In this document: positions 8,872 to 17,171 of the stretch, piece after piece
Layout of the letters: each line of letters opens with the position of its first letter
Numbering within the stretch: position 1 is the first letter of the stretch
From: an uncultured Desulfobulbaceae bacterium
Lineage (GTDB): Bacteria; Desulfobacterota; Desulfobulbia; Desulfobulbales; BM004
Direction: 5' to 3'
DNA length: 34,895 bases
NCBI GenBank assembly: GCA_945787325.1
Contig: CALZHP010000026.1
Location: 1 to 34,895 of the forward strand
Made by a program: the position numbers and the translations under genes
The notes under the pieces: generated by a model
Seen by the model: only the letters and a program-made list of their open reading frames with translations
Database searches by the model: none
Told to the model about the DNA's origin: nothing

Positions 8872-9099
8872 AATTAATATTCCGGCAAATTCAGAATGAA
8901 AGACAAAAAATAGTTGAGTCGGCACTAGGAAGCAATGCGTAATACTTCTGGTTGTTGTTAGAAAATATACGGTTGGCATTACATTTGGTTTTCACAGGTG
9001 ATAAACTATTGCAACAAGTGAGCTTGCCTGTTGAGCTGTTTGCCGGGCCCTTTAATCACTCAGGGGCACGAAGTGACTAACTATGAGGTTTTATTGACT
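8872..9099 (+). other. 228-bp intergenic region, possible internal operon boundary
   Basis: No convincing ORF, RNA gene or terminator hairpin is visible. A TTGGCA at 8973-8978 followed by GTGATA about 19 bases later is a poor promoter match and not worth a firm call. The gap separates the ABC-exporter/methyltransferase block from the sugar-nucleotide cassette. Confidence 0.4.
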
Positions 9100-10239
9100 A
9101 TGGGTAACAGAAACGTTCAAATAGCTGTACCAAGTACCGGTGAAGAGGAATGGCAGGCAATTCGGGAACCGATCATGAATGGCTGGTTGACTCAAGGCCC
9201 AAAGGTTGAGTCTTTTGAAGATGCTTTTGCAAAAATGCATAGTGTTAAGCATGCCATAGCGACTACCAGTTGTACAACAGCTTTGCATCTGATACTCGCA
9301 GCGATGGAAATTGGACCGGGCGATGAAGTGATTGTACCTTCCTTTACCTGGGTGGCAACAGCGAATGTTGTTCTGTATTGTGGAGCAAAGCCGGTGTTCG
9401 TTGATATTAACCGTGATACTTTTAACATGGACCCGGCTCAAGTTGCAGAAAGGGTGAGTGAGCGCACCAAAGCTATCATTCCGGTTCACCTTTTCGGCTT
9501 GTGTGCTGACATCGACAATATATCCGCTGCTGCCCCCGGAATTCCGATTATCGAAGATGCGGCCTGTGCAGCCGGCGCTTTGTATCATGGTAAAAGCGCC
9601 GGCTCTTTAGGTAAAGCGGCAGCTTTTTCTTTCCATCCTCGTAAATCAATTACCACCGGCGAAGGTGGTATGATAACTACTGATGATACGAGTATTGCAC
9701 GGCTTTTAATGAAGTTGAGAAATCATGGCGCAGAAATTCCTGGAGGAAAAGATGCCGGAGAGCAGAAACCTTATTTTCTTCCAGATATAAATATGCTTGG
9801 GTTTAATTATCGAATGACCGACATGCAGGGGGCTGTCGGCCTTGTGCAATTGAATAAACTGGACCCTTTTATTGTTGAACGCGGCAGGTGGGCCAGGTGG
9901 TATAAAGAGCAGCTGGGTGATATAGGATGGCTGCATCTCCCGAAAGAACCAGCTGATGGCCGACACAGCTGGCAATCTTTCGTAGCCTATTTAGACCCGG
10001 ATAAATCACCTTTAACTCGAAATGAAATTATGGAATTTCTTCAGGAAAATGGCGTCTCAACACGTCCAGGGACCCATGCCGTGCATATGCTGAATCTTTA
10101 CCGCGGGATTTTCGGATTTCACCCGGAAGATTTTCCTGTGGCACGTGACTGTAATGACAACAGCATGGCAATTCCTCTTCACAACAGGATGATGCCTGAA
10201 GATTTCGAACATGTAGTTGAGACGATAAGGAAAATTTAA
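9100..10239 (+). CDS. DegT/DnrJ/EryC1/StrS aminotransferase, second copy
   Basis: A 379-aa PLP-dependent nucleotide-sugar aminotransferase. Key residues are the PLP lysine K182 in FHPRKSITTGEGG, the aspartate of IEDAA (D153) and the phosphate-contact stretch ATTSCTTALH (54-63). It differs from the partial enzyme at 3-872, so it should serve a different keto-sugar. I use ATG 9100, where homology to the family begins (NVQIAVPSTGEEEW), rather than the TTG at 9031, whose extra 23 residues do not look like the family. GAGG lies about 12 bases upstream. With the SDR and acetyltransferase downstream it forms a probable 4-keto-sugar transamination cassette, as in perosamine, bacillosamine or Ara4N-type pathways. 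Confidence 0.92.
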   Translation: MGNRNVQIAVPSTGEEEWQAIREPIMNGWLTQGPKVESFEDAFAKMHSVKHAIATTSCTTALHLILAAMEIGPGDEVIVPSFTWVATANVVLYCGAKPVFVDINRDTFNMDPAQVAERVSERTKAIIPVHLFGLCADIDNISAAAPGIPIIEDAACAAGALYHGKSAGSLGKAAAFSFHPRKSITTGEGGMITTDDTSIARLLMKLRNHGAEIPGGKDAGEQKPYFLPDINMLGFNYRMTDMQGAVGLVQLNKLDPFIVERGRWARWYKEQLGDIGWLHLPKEPADGRHSWQSFVAYLDPDKSPLTRNEIMEFLQENGVSTRPGTHAVHMLNLYRGIFGFHPEDFPVARDCNDNSMAIPLHNRMMPEDFEHVVETIRKI

Positions 10240-10521
10240 TTAATTCAATTGCTTTGCGGTTTCGCTTTCTCTGTAAATCATGTGTGATACGTCCCGAGCT
10301 TTATGAGTGATCTTTCAGGAAATTGCATTAGCAGTTTTTGCTTATTAGTGGAAAGAAATTACAGCTTGAACTCTGTTTGTTGTTTTATAGGCTAATATTT
10401 GTTACAGGGACAACACTTGTTATTGGTATGCAAATAGATCGTTGAGAAGAATTTGGATAGTTTCGCCACAAGTTCTCCTTTGTTTGATTTTATAACTTAA
10501 TAAATATGAAAGAGGGAATTT
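10240..10521 (+). promoter_or_regulatory. 282-bp AT-rich intergenic region that may hold a promoter for the SDR gene
   Basis: This is one of the largest gaps of the locus. TTGAAC at about 10369 followed 19 bases later by GCTAAT is a partial sigma-70 match. The gap ends in a strong Shine-Dalgarno, AGAGGGA, six bases before the ATG at 10522. No terminator hairpin or riboswitch-like fold is evident by eye, and the one short ORF inside it (30 codons, from the ATG near 10302) has no support. The promoter reading is weak. Confidence 0.25.
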
Positions 10522-11481
10522 ATGTCAATTGCAGGGAAAAGGATCTTCATAACAGGTGGAGCCGGATTTATTGGTTCTACCCTGGCTTCCAAATTACGAC
10601 AGAATAATGAGATAGTCCTTTACGATAATCTGGCAAGAAATACCATTCAGCATACCGGACTGGGAAAGTTGGATAATGTACATTTGGTTAAAGGCGATGT
10701 GCTCGATTATGACGCTGTTCATGCCGCGATGAAAGATTCTGACATAGTGGTGCATGCTGCAGGGATAGCAGGTATAGACACGGTCATTAAGTCACCGGTA
10801 AAAACTATGGAAGTGAACTTGCTTGGGACTGCTAATGTATTGAGAGCGGCGTGTCATTTGGGTGTCAAGGATAGGGTATTAGACTTTTCCACTTCCGAAG
10901 TATTCGGTTCCATGGCTTTCAGAGTTGATGAGGGTATGAACACTGTTTCCGGCTCGGCCGGTGAAGCTCGCTGGGTGTATGCTGTTAGTAAACTTGCCGG
11001 TGAGCATCTTGCCCACGCCTACTATAAGGAATTTGGCCTGCCGACAGTCGGTATAAGACCTTTTAATATATATGGACCCGGGCAGACTGGAGAGGGGGCA
11101 ATACAGATATTCATCCGAAAAGCATTGAAAAACGAAACAATCACTATACATGGTGATGGTGTGCAAATCAGAGCATGGTGTTTTGTTGACGACATGGTTG
11201 AAGGTTTGATGTGTGCGCTGGAAAAACCCGCAGCCGTCGGGGAGTCGTTTAACATTGGCAATGCTCGTGCCGTAACAACAATATATGGCTTGGCAGAAAC
11301 AGTCTGCAGGGTTCTCAATTCATCTTCAAAAATTGTTCACGGGAAAGCCCTCTCGGCAGATATTGAATTACGGGTCCCTGAAACCGAAAAGGCTGAAAAA
11401 TTACTTGGATTCAAAGCACAAGTAGATCTTGAGGAAGGGATTCTCAGAACCGCTGAGTGGTTTGAGGGAAATAAATTGTAA
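10522..11481 (+). CDS. Extended SDR, NAD-dependent sugar-nucleotide epimerase/dehydratase/decarboxylase
   Basis: A 319-aa extended short-chain dehydrogenase acting on a nucleotide sugar. The NAD motif is GGAGFIG (12-18), the catalytic pair is Y153/K157 (YAVSK) and the third catalytic element is S-T-S-E at 123-126 (STSEVFG). A T-S-E triad is typical of GDP-mannose 4,6-dehydratase and of UDP-glucuronate decarboxylases (UXS, ArnA C-domain), whereas RmlB-type dehydratases have T-D-E and GalE has [12 protein letters not shown] also recalls the ArnA/UXS region. It therefore probably forms a 4-keto intermediate for the neighbouring aminotransferase, but substrate and exact chemistry are open. Start ATG 10522 has a clear ribosome-binding site. 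Confidence 0.88.
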   Translation: MSIAGKRIFITGGAGFIGSTLASKLRQNNEIVLYDNLARNTIQHTGLGKLDNVHLVKGDVLDYDAVHAAMKDSDIVVHAAGIAGIDTVIKSPVKTMEVNLLGTANVLRAACHLGVKDRVLDFSTSEVFGSMAFRVDEGMNTVSGSAGEARWVYAVSKLAGEHLAHAYYKEFGLPTVGIRPFNIYGPGQTGEGAIQIFIRKALKNETITIHGDGVQIRAWCFVDDMVEGLMCALEKPAAVGESFNIGNARAVTTIYGLAETVCRVLNSSSKIVHGKALSADIELRVPETEKAEKLLGFKAQVDLEEGILRTAEWFEGNKL

Positions 11482-11501
11482 CTATTAAGTGGTAAACAGT
11501 A

Positions 11502-12191
11502 ATGTCTCAGAAAACACTTCGTTCTAATACCTCGCAGCAGTCCCATCGGCTCGTTATATTGGGAGCAAGTGGGACTGCCTGTGATGTCCTAGAAATTATT
11601 TCTGCCATGAATATGGCTGGAGGAAATTATTCCTGCATAGAAATTCTAGATGATAATCAGAGTTTGTGGGGATGTGATTTCCATGGAGTAAAAATTACCG
11701 GGCCCATAAGTTTAGCCTCCTCGATGGATAATGTCTCTTTCATTAATACATTAGGAAGTCCTAAGAACTTTGGAATTCGTAAGGTAATAACAGACAAACT
11801 ACAGCTACCTAAAGAGAGATATGCAACCATATTGCATCCTTCTGCAGTTATTTCAAAATCCAGCACTTTAGAATACGGAGTTATCCTCTATCCAAATGTT
11901 GTAGTAATGGCAAATGCTTGCTTGGGTGATCAGGTAATTGTGCTTGCCAATTCAGTTATTAATCATGATGTAAGAATTGAAAGTTACACTACTATTGCAA
12001 GTGGTGTGAACCTTTCAGGGAGAGTGTGTGTTGGTCCTAAATCTTATATAGGTTCTGGAAGTTCTATAAAAGAGGATGTTCAAGTCGGAAAAGGAGCTCT
12101 TGTGGGAATAGGTAGTGTAGTCACGCAAGATGTAGATGACAATTCTGTTGTCGTGGGCAACCCTGCAAAGAAAATAAGTTTTATTAAATAA
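11502..12191 (+). CDS. PglD/NeuD-family sugar acetyltransferase
   Basis: A 229-aa two-domain acyltransferase. Residues about 16-105 form a small Rossmann-like domain opening with LVILGASGTACDVLEII. Residues about 110-229 form a left-handed beta-helix of hexapeptide repeats, ending in the characteristic VVGNPAKKI. His155 in SVINHDVRI sits where PglD places its catalytic base. PglD acetylates the 4-amino group of UDP-4-amino-4,6-dideoxy-GlcNAc and NeuD O-acetylates sialic acid. Next to an aminotransferase and an SDR, N-acetylation of a 4-amino sugar is the more likely role. The gene follows the SDR by 20 bp and looks more AT-rich than its upstream neighbours. Confidence 0.9.
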   Translation: MSQKTLRSNTSQQSHRLVILGASGTACDVLEIISAMNMAGGNYSCIEILDDNQSLWGCDFHGVKITGPISLASSMDNVSFINTLGSPKNFGIRKVITDKLQLPKERYATILHPSAVISKSSTLEYGVILYPNVVVMANACLGDQVIVLANSVINHDVRIESYTTIASGVNLSGRVCVGPKSYIGSGSSIKEDVQVGKGALVGIGSVVTQDVDDNSVVVGNPAKKISFIK

Positions 12192-12258
12192 TGATTTCTG
12201 TCAACACAATTAGATTGAAACCAGAAGGTACCTTATTGTTTGTCATTGAGGGGATTTA

Positions 12259-13431
12259 ATGAATATTCTTCTGGTTAGTTCCATGTTTCCTCCCATTCGA
12301 ACGGGAACTTCGTTTTATGCAAAGAATGTTGCCAATGTTCTGTCTGAACGGGGACATCAAGTTACCGTAGTAGCGCTGAATGCTGAAGAGAAAGTCGAAG
12401 ACGAAGATTACCTCTTTCAAGTTCATCGCCTTTCTTCAATTCATTTTCCTATTCGCAACTTCTTTAAACACTTTAGAATTGCATCATGTATTCCAAATAA
12501 TTACAAAAAAATATGTGGTATTGCGCGGCAATCCTCCGCAGACGCAATACTGCTGATAAATCACTATCAAGATATTGCTTTTCCAGCAATTGTTGCTGCT
12601 AGGAATTGCCGAATTCCAATAGTATGTTCAGTTGGGACTCAGATACAGTCAGACAATGTGTTTAGAGATCGTGTACTCAATTTTTTTGATCGCCTTATTT
12701 GTGGTACCCTCATTTTTCCTTTCTGTACTAGAATCATTGCTTGGGACAAACAAATATTACAGTATCTTGAGGACGTACACGGTTCCAGGGTAGTAGAAAA
12801 AACAGAAATAATTAACTATGGTGTTAACGGTAATCCTGCCGAATTTGAACATTATGATCATGATTATTCATCACACGGTCAAATTGTGGGTGTGGGGGCG
12901 ATAATAAAGCAAAGAAATTTTGTCAATCTGGTAAAATCTTTTGCTTCAGTGTGTGACGAATTTCCAAATCTGCGCTTAAAAATAATCGGACATGTATATC
13001 ATGACGAGGCGCTGAGGGTTGCACAAGATTGTGGCATATCTGATAAAGTAACTTTTACGGGAGAACTACCGCATGACCAGGTTCTAGAAGAATTTAAGAT
13101 AAGCGACCTTTATTTTGTGTCCTTAACAGGTAAATACGTAGGTCTTGGCACAGCAACGGTTGAAGCTATGCTGATGGGTGTGCCGGTAATCGCCAACGTT
13201 CCGCCCGATCTTCTTGGTAAGGCAAGATTGGCAGATATGGAGGATTATGCCTATGTGGACAGTTCCTCCACAGATCAAATTGCCTTAAAAATGAAAGACC
13301 TGATTGATGATTTATCACTCAGGAAAAAAATAGGAGAAAATGGACGCCGCTTTGTCGTTGAGCATATGAGCTGGGACCATGTCGCAAATGAAATGGAGAA
13401 GTTTATGCTCAAAATTATTGAGGAGAAATAA
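12259..13431 (+). CDS. Glycosyltransferase family 4
   Basis: A 390-aa GT-B glycosyltransferase of the GT4 type. The N-terminal acceptor domain begins with ILLVSSMFPPIRTGTSFYA, a glycine/threonine-rich loop typical of GT4. The C-terminal donor domain has VGAIIKQRNFVNLV and the motif TATVEAMLMGVPVIAN containing the second glutamate. ATG 12259 follows a good ribosome-binding site (GAGGGGA, six bases). It is presumed to act at the cytoplasmic face on the lipid-linked repeat unit. The gene is visibly AT-rich compared with the genes at 4-10 kb. Confidence 0.88.
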   Translation: MNILLVSSMFPPIRTGTSFYAKNVANVLSERGHQVTVVALNAEEKVEDEDYLFQVHRLSSIHFPIRNFFKHFRIASCIPNNYKKICGIARQSSADAILLINHYQDIAFPAIVAARNCRIPIVCSVGTQIQSDNVFRDRVLNFFDRLICGTLIFPFCTRIIAWDKQILQYLEDVHGSRVVEKTEIINYGVNGNPAEFEHYDHDYSSHGQIVGVGAIIKQRNFVNLVKSFASVCDEFPNLRLKIIGHVYHDEALRVAQDCGISDKVTFTGELPHDQVLEEFKISDLYFVSLTGKYVGLGTATVEAMLMGVPVIANVPPDLLGKARLADMEDYAYVDSSSTDQIALKMKDLIDDLSLRKKIGENGRRFVVEHMSWDHVANEMEKFMLKIIEEK

Positions 13432-13626
13432 TAATAGTTTATCAGTCAGGGAAACCGCGCCCCACATTATTTATTGCTTGCCCGCCCGGCGACTCTATCG
13501 GCCGTCTGATTTTTTAAAAACCTCAGAAGCATGTTTCTGCTTTGTTGGACACTCACTAAAATTACCAAACGTTTTCTATCAATTACTTAACCGGATTACC
13601 GTAAGTTCGGTGCAAAACTATATATT

Positions 13627-14625
13627 ATGACGTTCAAAATCTATGAATTTTTAAAAAGATACAAGGATCAGGTTGCCTTTTTAGGGAAATTTCTGATTAG
13701 CGCTACTGTTCTTTACTGGCTGTATGTGAATGGAGAAATCAGCTATAAAAATGTCGAACTGGCAGCAACCAATAAGAAATTAATTTTGTCATTTATTATT
13801 CTAACATTTATGCAGCTTTTATTAGGGGCTGTCCGAATGCATTCGTTGATGCAGTTCAAAAAAACAAAATCTAAGGTTTACGGGAAACTGGTTTTAATTT
13901 CCTGGGCTTCATCTTTTATTCATTGCATAGCTCCGTCTGCTCTCTTTGGCGAAGCCTACAGAGTGAAGGAGTTAATGTCACTCGGTTCAGATCATAAGAA
14001 AGATGTCTCAGTTTATACTGCCATATATTCAAAAATATTTTCTTTCGTCAGCCTCATAATAATTTCCATCTGTGCGGCTTTAATGCTGCAATACTCTTTT
14101 AATTCTACGATTGATTTAAGCAAATCACTTTTATTTATATCTATATTCAGCCTTCTAGTTTTGTTTATAGTTATGTCGAGCTTGCTTTATATATTTAGAG
14201 AAAAGTTCAGTTCATATATATGTAAAAACGACCAGGGATATATTTCGCGTCGCATATCAGCCCTTCTGCAGTTTAATCTGGATGTCGTCGGAAACGCTCG
14301 GCATGCCATGTTTATTCTGGCAGTAAGCTTCAGTATTCAACTTCTCAATATCATTTCAATTATATTGATCATCTTTGCGATTAACCATGCTATATACGTA
14401 AGTGTTTTAGAGCTGATTTATCTCGTTCCTATAGGAATTATAGCAATGCTGTTACCAGTTTCGATTTCAGGATTAGGAGTCGGTAATCTCGCATTTTCAG
14501 AGTTGCTTGGGAGATATGGATTAATGAACGGCTCTGATGTGTTTATGGTTTTCTTTGCGTTCTCCTATGTTTTTAATTTGGCAGGTTTATTCCCGATGTT
14601 AATCCTTGTCATGAAAAAGAAATAA
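13627..14625 (+). CDS. PF03706-type membrane protein (LPG synthase TM region, flippase-like), copy 1
   Basis: A 332-aa polytopic membrane protein with about eight hydrophobic segments. The family landmark after the second or third helix is present (SSFIHCIAPSALFGEAYRVKEL, residues about 95-116), as is the C-terminal glycine-rich LPVSISGLGVGNLAFSELL. This family includes the flippase part of MprF and archaeal AglD; in polysaccharide loci its members are often annotated as flippase-like. It sits directly before the Wzy-like gene (10-bp gap) and after a 195-bp gap without an evident gene. Lipid-linked glycan transport is a hypothesis. It is strongly diverged from the second copy at 16179. Confidence 0.85.
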   Translation: MTFKIYEFLKRYKDQVAFLGKFLISATVLYWLYVNGEISYKNVELAATNKKLILSFIILTFMQLLLGAVRMHSLMQFKKTKSKVYGKLVLISWASSFIHCIAPSALFGEAYRVKELMSLGSDHKKDVSVYTAIYSKIFSFVSLIIISICAALMLQYSFNSTIDLSKSLLFISIFSLLVLFIVMSSLLYIFREKFSSYICKNDQGYISRRISALLQFNLDVVGNARHAMFILAVSFSIQLLNIISIILIIFAINHAIYVSVLELIYLVPIGIIAMLLPVSISGLGVGNLAFSELLGRYGLMNGSDVFMVFFAFSYVFNLAGLFPMLILVMKKK

Positions 14626-14635
14626 GCGTATCGGA

Positions 14636-16051
14636 ATGAATAAATTGAGAAATTACTTTTTGTATCCGCTTTACTTGTATATTTCTTATTTAACGTATTC
14701 GGCTTTCCTGCAATATGCTGGTGAGGGATTTTATTATCTATTCTTCACTGTTTGCCTGAACCTTTTACTTTTTCTGGGATTTCGGAAGGGTAGGATTTTT
14801 TTCGATACGTTTATCGGAATATTTTTCTGGCTGGGATTCTGGTTGAAATATACGGTGCGAACTGCCTATATGAATGGCCAGTTTTATGATGTCGGACATT
14901 TTAATGGGTCTGGCGGCGCTCATGACAAGGCTCTTTTAGTCACTTCTATTGGTGTTTTGGGTTTAATTTCGGCAAGTTTGATCAGGGAAAGGTTCGTTTT
15001 TTCATATTCAGGAGAGACCCAGTCAAAGATGGGGCTGGATGGGTTGTTCCAGGCATACCGGAAACATCGAAAACTTGTCTGGCTCGGTTTTGCAGTTCTG
15101 ATTATTACGGTAGCCACAACGAATGCCTACCTGGGCATATATCAGCGTGGAAGTGTCCCAAGAACAACGCTCCCCTTTAAACTCAAAGGTGTTTATACCT
15201 GGATTCTTTTGTTTGGGGGGGCATCCGTCACCGCGGTTTTAGCAGACTTTGAGATGAGGCTGAATCACAAGTCTCTATATCCGGTTGTCGGTCTCGGTTT
15301 GCTGGAAAGCTTTTTTTCAAGCACTTCAATGCTCAGCCGGGGAATGGTCTTAAACGTTAGTGCTTTGGGGATTGGCGGCTTGGCAAATCTGAAGCGTCAC
15401 AATATCTCATTGAAGCTTAAATTTTTAGCCATATCGGTTTTTTGTTTTATCATTTTGTTTACCGGGTCTGTCGTAATTGTAAATCATCTTCGATCCATAC
15501 AATATACCGGAACAAGTGAAAATATAGAAATTAATGAAATCGCTAAACATGCCGAGCGAACAAAAATTCTTTTTATTGACCGCTGGGTTGGCATAGAAGG
15601 GATGATGGCTGTCTCCGGTTATCCAGGTCAGGGTTGGAACTTATTTAAGAAAGGATTGAATGAAAAATATTCGGAGCGAGGAACCAGTTTTTATGATTCT
15701 GAAATAATTTCATCATACTATGTTAGCGAGAATATGATGAATCATCATTTTATTTCACTACCCGGCATCCTGGCTTTTGTTTATTATTCCGGATCCGTAG
15801 CGTTTGTTTTTATCGCAATGTTTACAGCGGGCATCTTTGCTGCGGCAATAGAAGTATATACCCATAAATTCAGTGATTCCAGTTTTGTGTTATGCGCACT
15901 TCTGGCGCAGGTTGTAGCTTACAGATATGCTCATTTCGGTTATGTCCCAAAGCAAAGTTACCTGCTGTTTGGCGCAATTTTTTTAAATGTCATGCTGATT
16001 TTTCTGGGGAATAAATTATTGTTATTTGTTTTGAACCGGAGACATGCGTGA
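14636..16051 (+). CDS. Wzy-like O-antigen/oligosaccharide repeat-unit polymerase
   Basis: A 471-aa integral membrane protein with about 10-12 predicted transmembrane helices. It has one long hydrophilic loop (about residues 285-370, from NHLRSIQYTG to MMNHHFISLPG) near the C-terminal third, the classic topology of Wzy/EpsG-type polymerases. Short motifs such as RGSVPRTTLP and a polar loop containing GYPGQGW fit the family, but Wzy proteins share little sequence, so the call rests on topology, length and context. Its periplasmic activity would polymerise undecaprenyl-PP-linked repeats, which is unexpected in a locus that also encodes Wzm/Wzt. Confidence 0.72.
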   Translation: MNKLRNYFLYPLYLYISYLTYSAFLQYAGEGFYYLFFTVCLNLLLFLGFRKGRIFFDTFIGIFFWLGFWLKYTVRTAYMNGQFYDVGHFNGSGGAHDKALLVTSIGVLGLISASLIRERFVFSYSGETQSKMGLDGLFQAYRKHRKLVWLGFAVLIITVATTNAYLGIYQRGSVPRTTLPFKLKGVYTWILLFGGASVTAVLADFEMRLNHKSLYPVVGLGLLESFFSSTSMLSRGMVLNVSALGIGGLANLKRHNISLKLKFLAISVFCFIILFTGSVVIVNHLRSIQYTGTSENIEINEIAKHAERTKILFIDRWVGIEGMMAVSGYPGQGWNLFKKGLNEKYSERGTSFYDSEIISSYYVSENMMNHHFISLPGILAFVYYSGSVAFVFIAMFTAGIFAAAIEVYTHKFSDSSFVLCALLAQVVAYRYAHFGYVPKQSYLLFGAIFLNVMLIFLGNKLLLFVLNRRHA

Positions 16052-16160
16052 GGTAGTTGAACTCATAAAGCGTCTGTGGTTGCCAGGAATATTTAATATG
16101 TCGCATTATTCTACCTTGTCCGCTGAGTGTATAGCGGCCATGAATCAAATAGTGGTGTAA
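16044..16160 (+). CDS. Possible 38-aa small protein overlapping the end of the Wzy-like gene
   Basis: An ATG at 16044 opens a 38-codon frame (MREVVELIKRLWLPGIFNMS and onward to a TAA at 16158-16160). It begins inside the last codons of the Wzy-like gene and ends 18 bp before the next gene. GGAG lies only two bases upstream of the ATG, too close for an ideal ribosome-binding site. The peptide is mixed hydrophobic/basic and I recognise no family. It may be a real overlapping small gene or chance. Confidence 0.2.
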   Translation: MREVVELIKRLWLPGIFNMSHYSTLSAECIAAMNQIVV

Positions 16161-16178
16161 GGGGTTGTCATTTCGGAT

Positions 16179-17171
16179 ATGAAGTTTAAAGACTTACTGG
16201 GTGTCGGCCTGAGCTGTGCTGTCCTTATCTGGCTTGCCTTTACATATGATTTTTCTGAATTATGGACCGCGCTGCAGGGAGCAGATTTATTCTATGTTGT
16301 TCCCCTGCCTTTCGTGATTGCCGTCAGCTTTGTTGTTCGCGCTATGCGGTGGAGAGAGCTTTTTTTTATGAGCTCGGCAATGAGGTTTTGGAGCGTATTC
16401 TCTTCCATGATGGTTGGTTATTTGTTTAATAATGTGCTGCCGGCACGGGCTGGGGAACTTGTACGGGTTTATGCACTGGGCAAAAAAGAATCATTATCAA
16501 AAAGCGCTGTGCTGGGAACAATACTGGTCGAAAAAGTTGTTGATTTGTTAGTAATCATATTGCTGTTGCCGGCAATGATATTTTATTTCCCTTTTCCTGA
16601 ATGGGTAAAAGGGGCTGGGTGGACCGTTGCAGTTGTGGCTGTATGCGCTTCAGTCGCGTTAGCCTTAATGGCACTGTTCGGCGACAGGGTGATGAAAACA
16701 GGCATTGGGAAGCGGCTGTTAGAGAAACAGCCGCATATGGATCGTATACGGCTTGCGGGAGATTCTTTTTTGTCAGGGATAAAGGGGCTGGTAAAAGGGG
16801 AAATTATATTCAAATATACCATGTATACTGTCCTTTTGTGGGGATTTGAGCTGGCAATTGCAGCTTTGGTCGCCGCTGCGCTTGATATCCAGATTTCAAC
16901 CGGAGAATTGCTTTTTGTCATACTTGTTATTGTCTTCGGCACCACGGTTCCGTCTTCCCCTGGATATCTCGGCACTTTTGAACTTTTTGGTGTTACCGCA
17001 TTAAGCCTGATCGGCATAGAAGGTGTCGGTGCATTAAGTTTCGTTGTGATGCTGCATGCTGTAATTTTTCTAGGTTCTACAATTCCAGGTGTTTTTTGCC
17101 TGACTGCCGACCGATTTATCAGTCATTCTTACAGCAAAGTAAATCTGAAGCAGGCTTTAAAGGAAAAGTAA
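16179..17171 (+). CDS. PF03706-type membrane protein (LPG synthase TM region, flippase-like), copy 2
   Basis: A 330-aa polytopic membrane protein of the LPG-synthase-TM/UPF0104 family, closer to the consensus than copy 1. It shows RAMRWRELF (54-62), NNVLPARAGELVRVYALG (84-101), and near the C-terminus TTVPSSPGYLGTFELFGVTAL. Members include the flippase region of MprF and AglD. The gene lies 3' of the Wzy-like gene and 5' of a GT-C glycosyltransferase. Function in glycan-lipid translocation or in assisting the GT-C enzyme is an inference from context. Confidence 0.9.
   Translation: MKFKDLLGVGLSCAVLIWLAFTYDFSELWTALQGADLFYVVPLPFVIAVSFVVRAMRWRELFFMSSAMRFWSVFSSMMVGYLFNNVLPARAGELVRVYALGKKESLSKSAVLGTILVEKVVDLLVIILLLPAMIFYFPFPEWVKGAGWTVAVVAVCASVALALMALFGDRVMKTGIGKRLLEKQPHMDRIRLAGDSFLSGIKGLVKGEIIFKYTMYTVLLWGFELAIAALVAAALDIQISTGELLFVILVIVFGTTVPSSPGYLGTFELFGVTALSLIGIEGVGALSFVVMLHAVIFLGSTIPGVFCLTADRFISHSYSKVNLKQALKEK

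Noticed and set aside
9031-9099. TTG start at 9031 for the second DegT aminotransferase
   Set aside because: The 23 extra residues do not fit the family, and ATG 9100 matches the expected N-terminus.
9091-9588. 165-codon - strand frame opposite the DegT aminotransferase
   Set aside because: Antisense to a clear PLP enzyme with conserved motifs; composition looks like a shadow frame.
13379-13630. 83-codon + frame running from the GT4 gene into the spacer
   Set aside because: First part is an out-of-phase reading of the GT4 C-terminus; no ribosome-binding site or recognisable protein feature.
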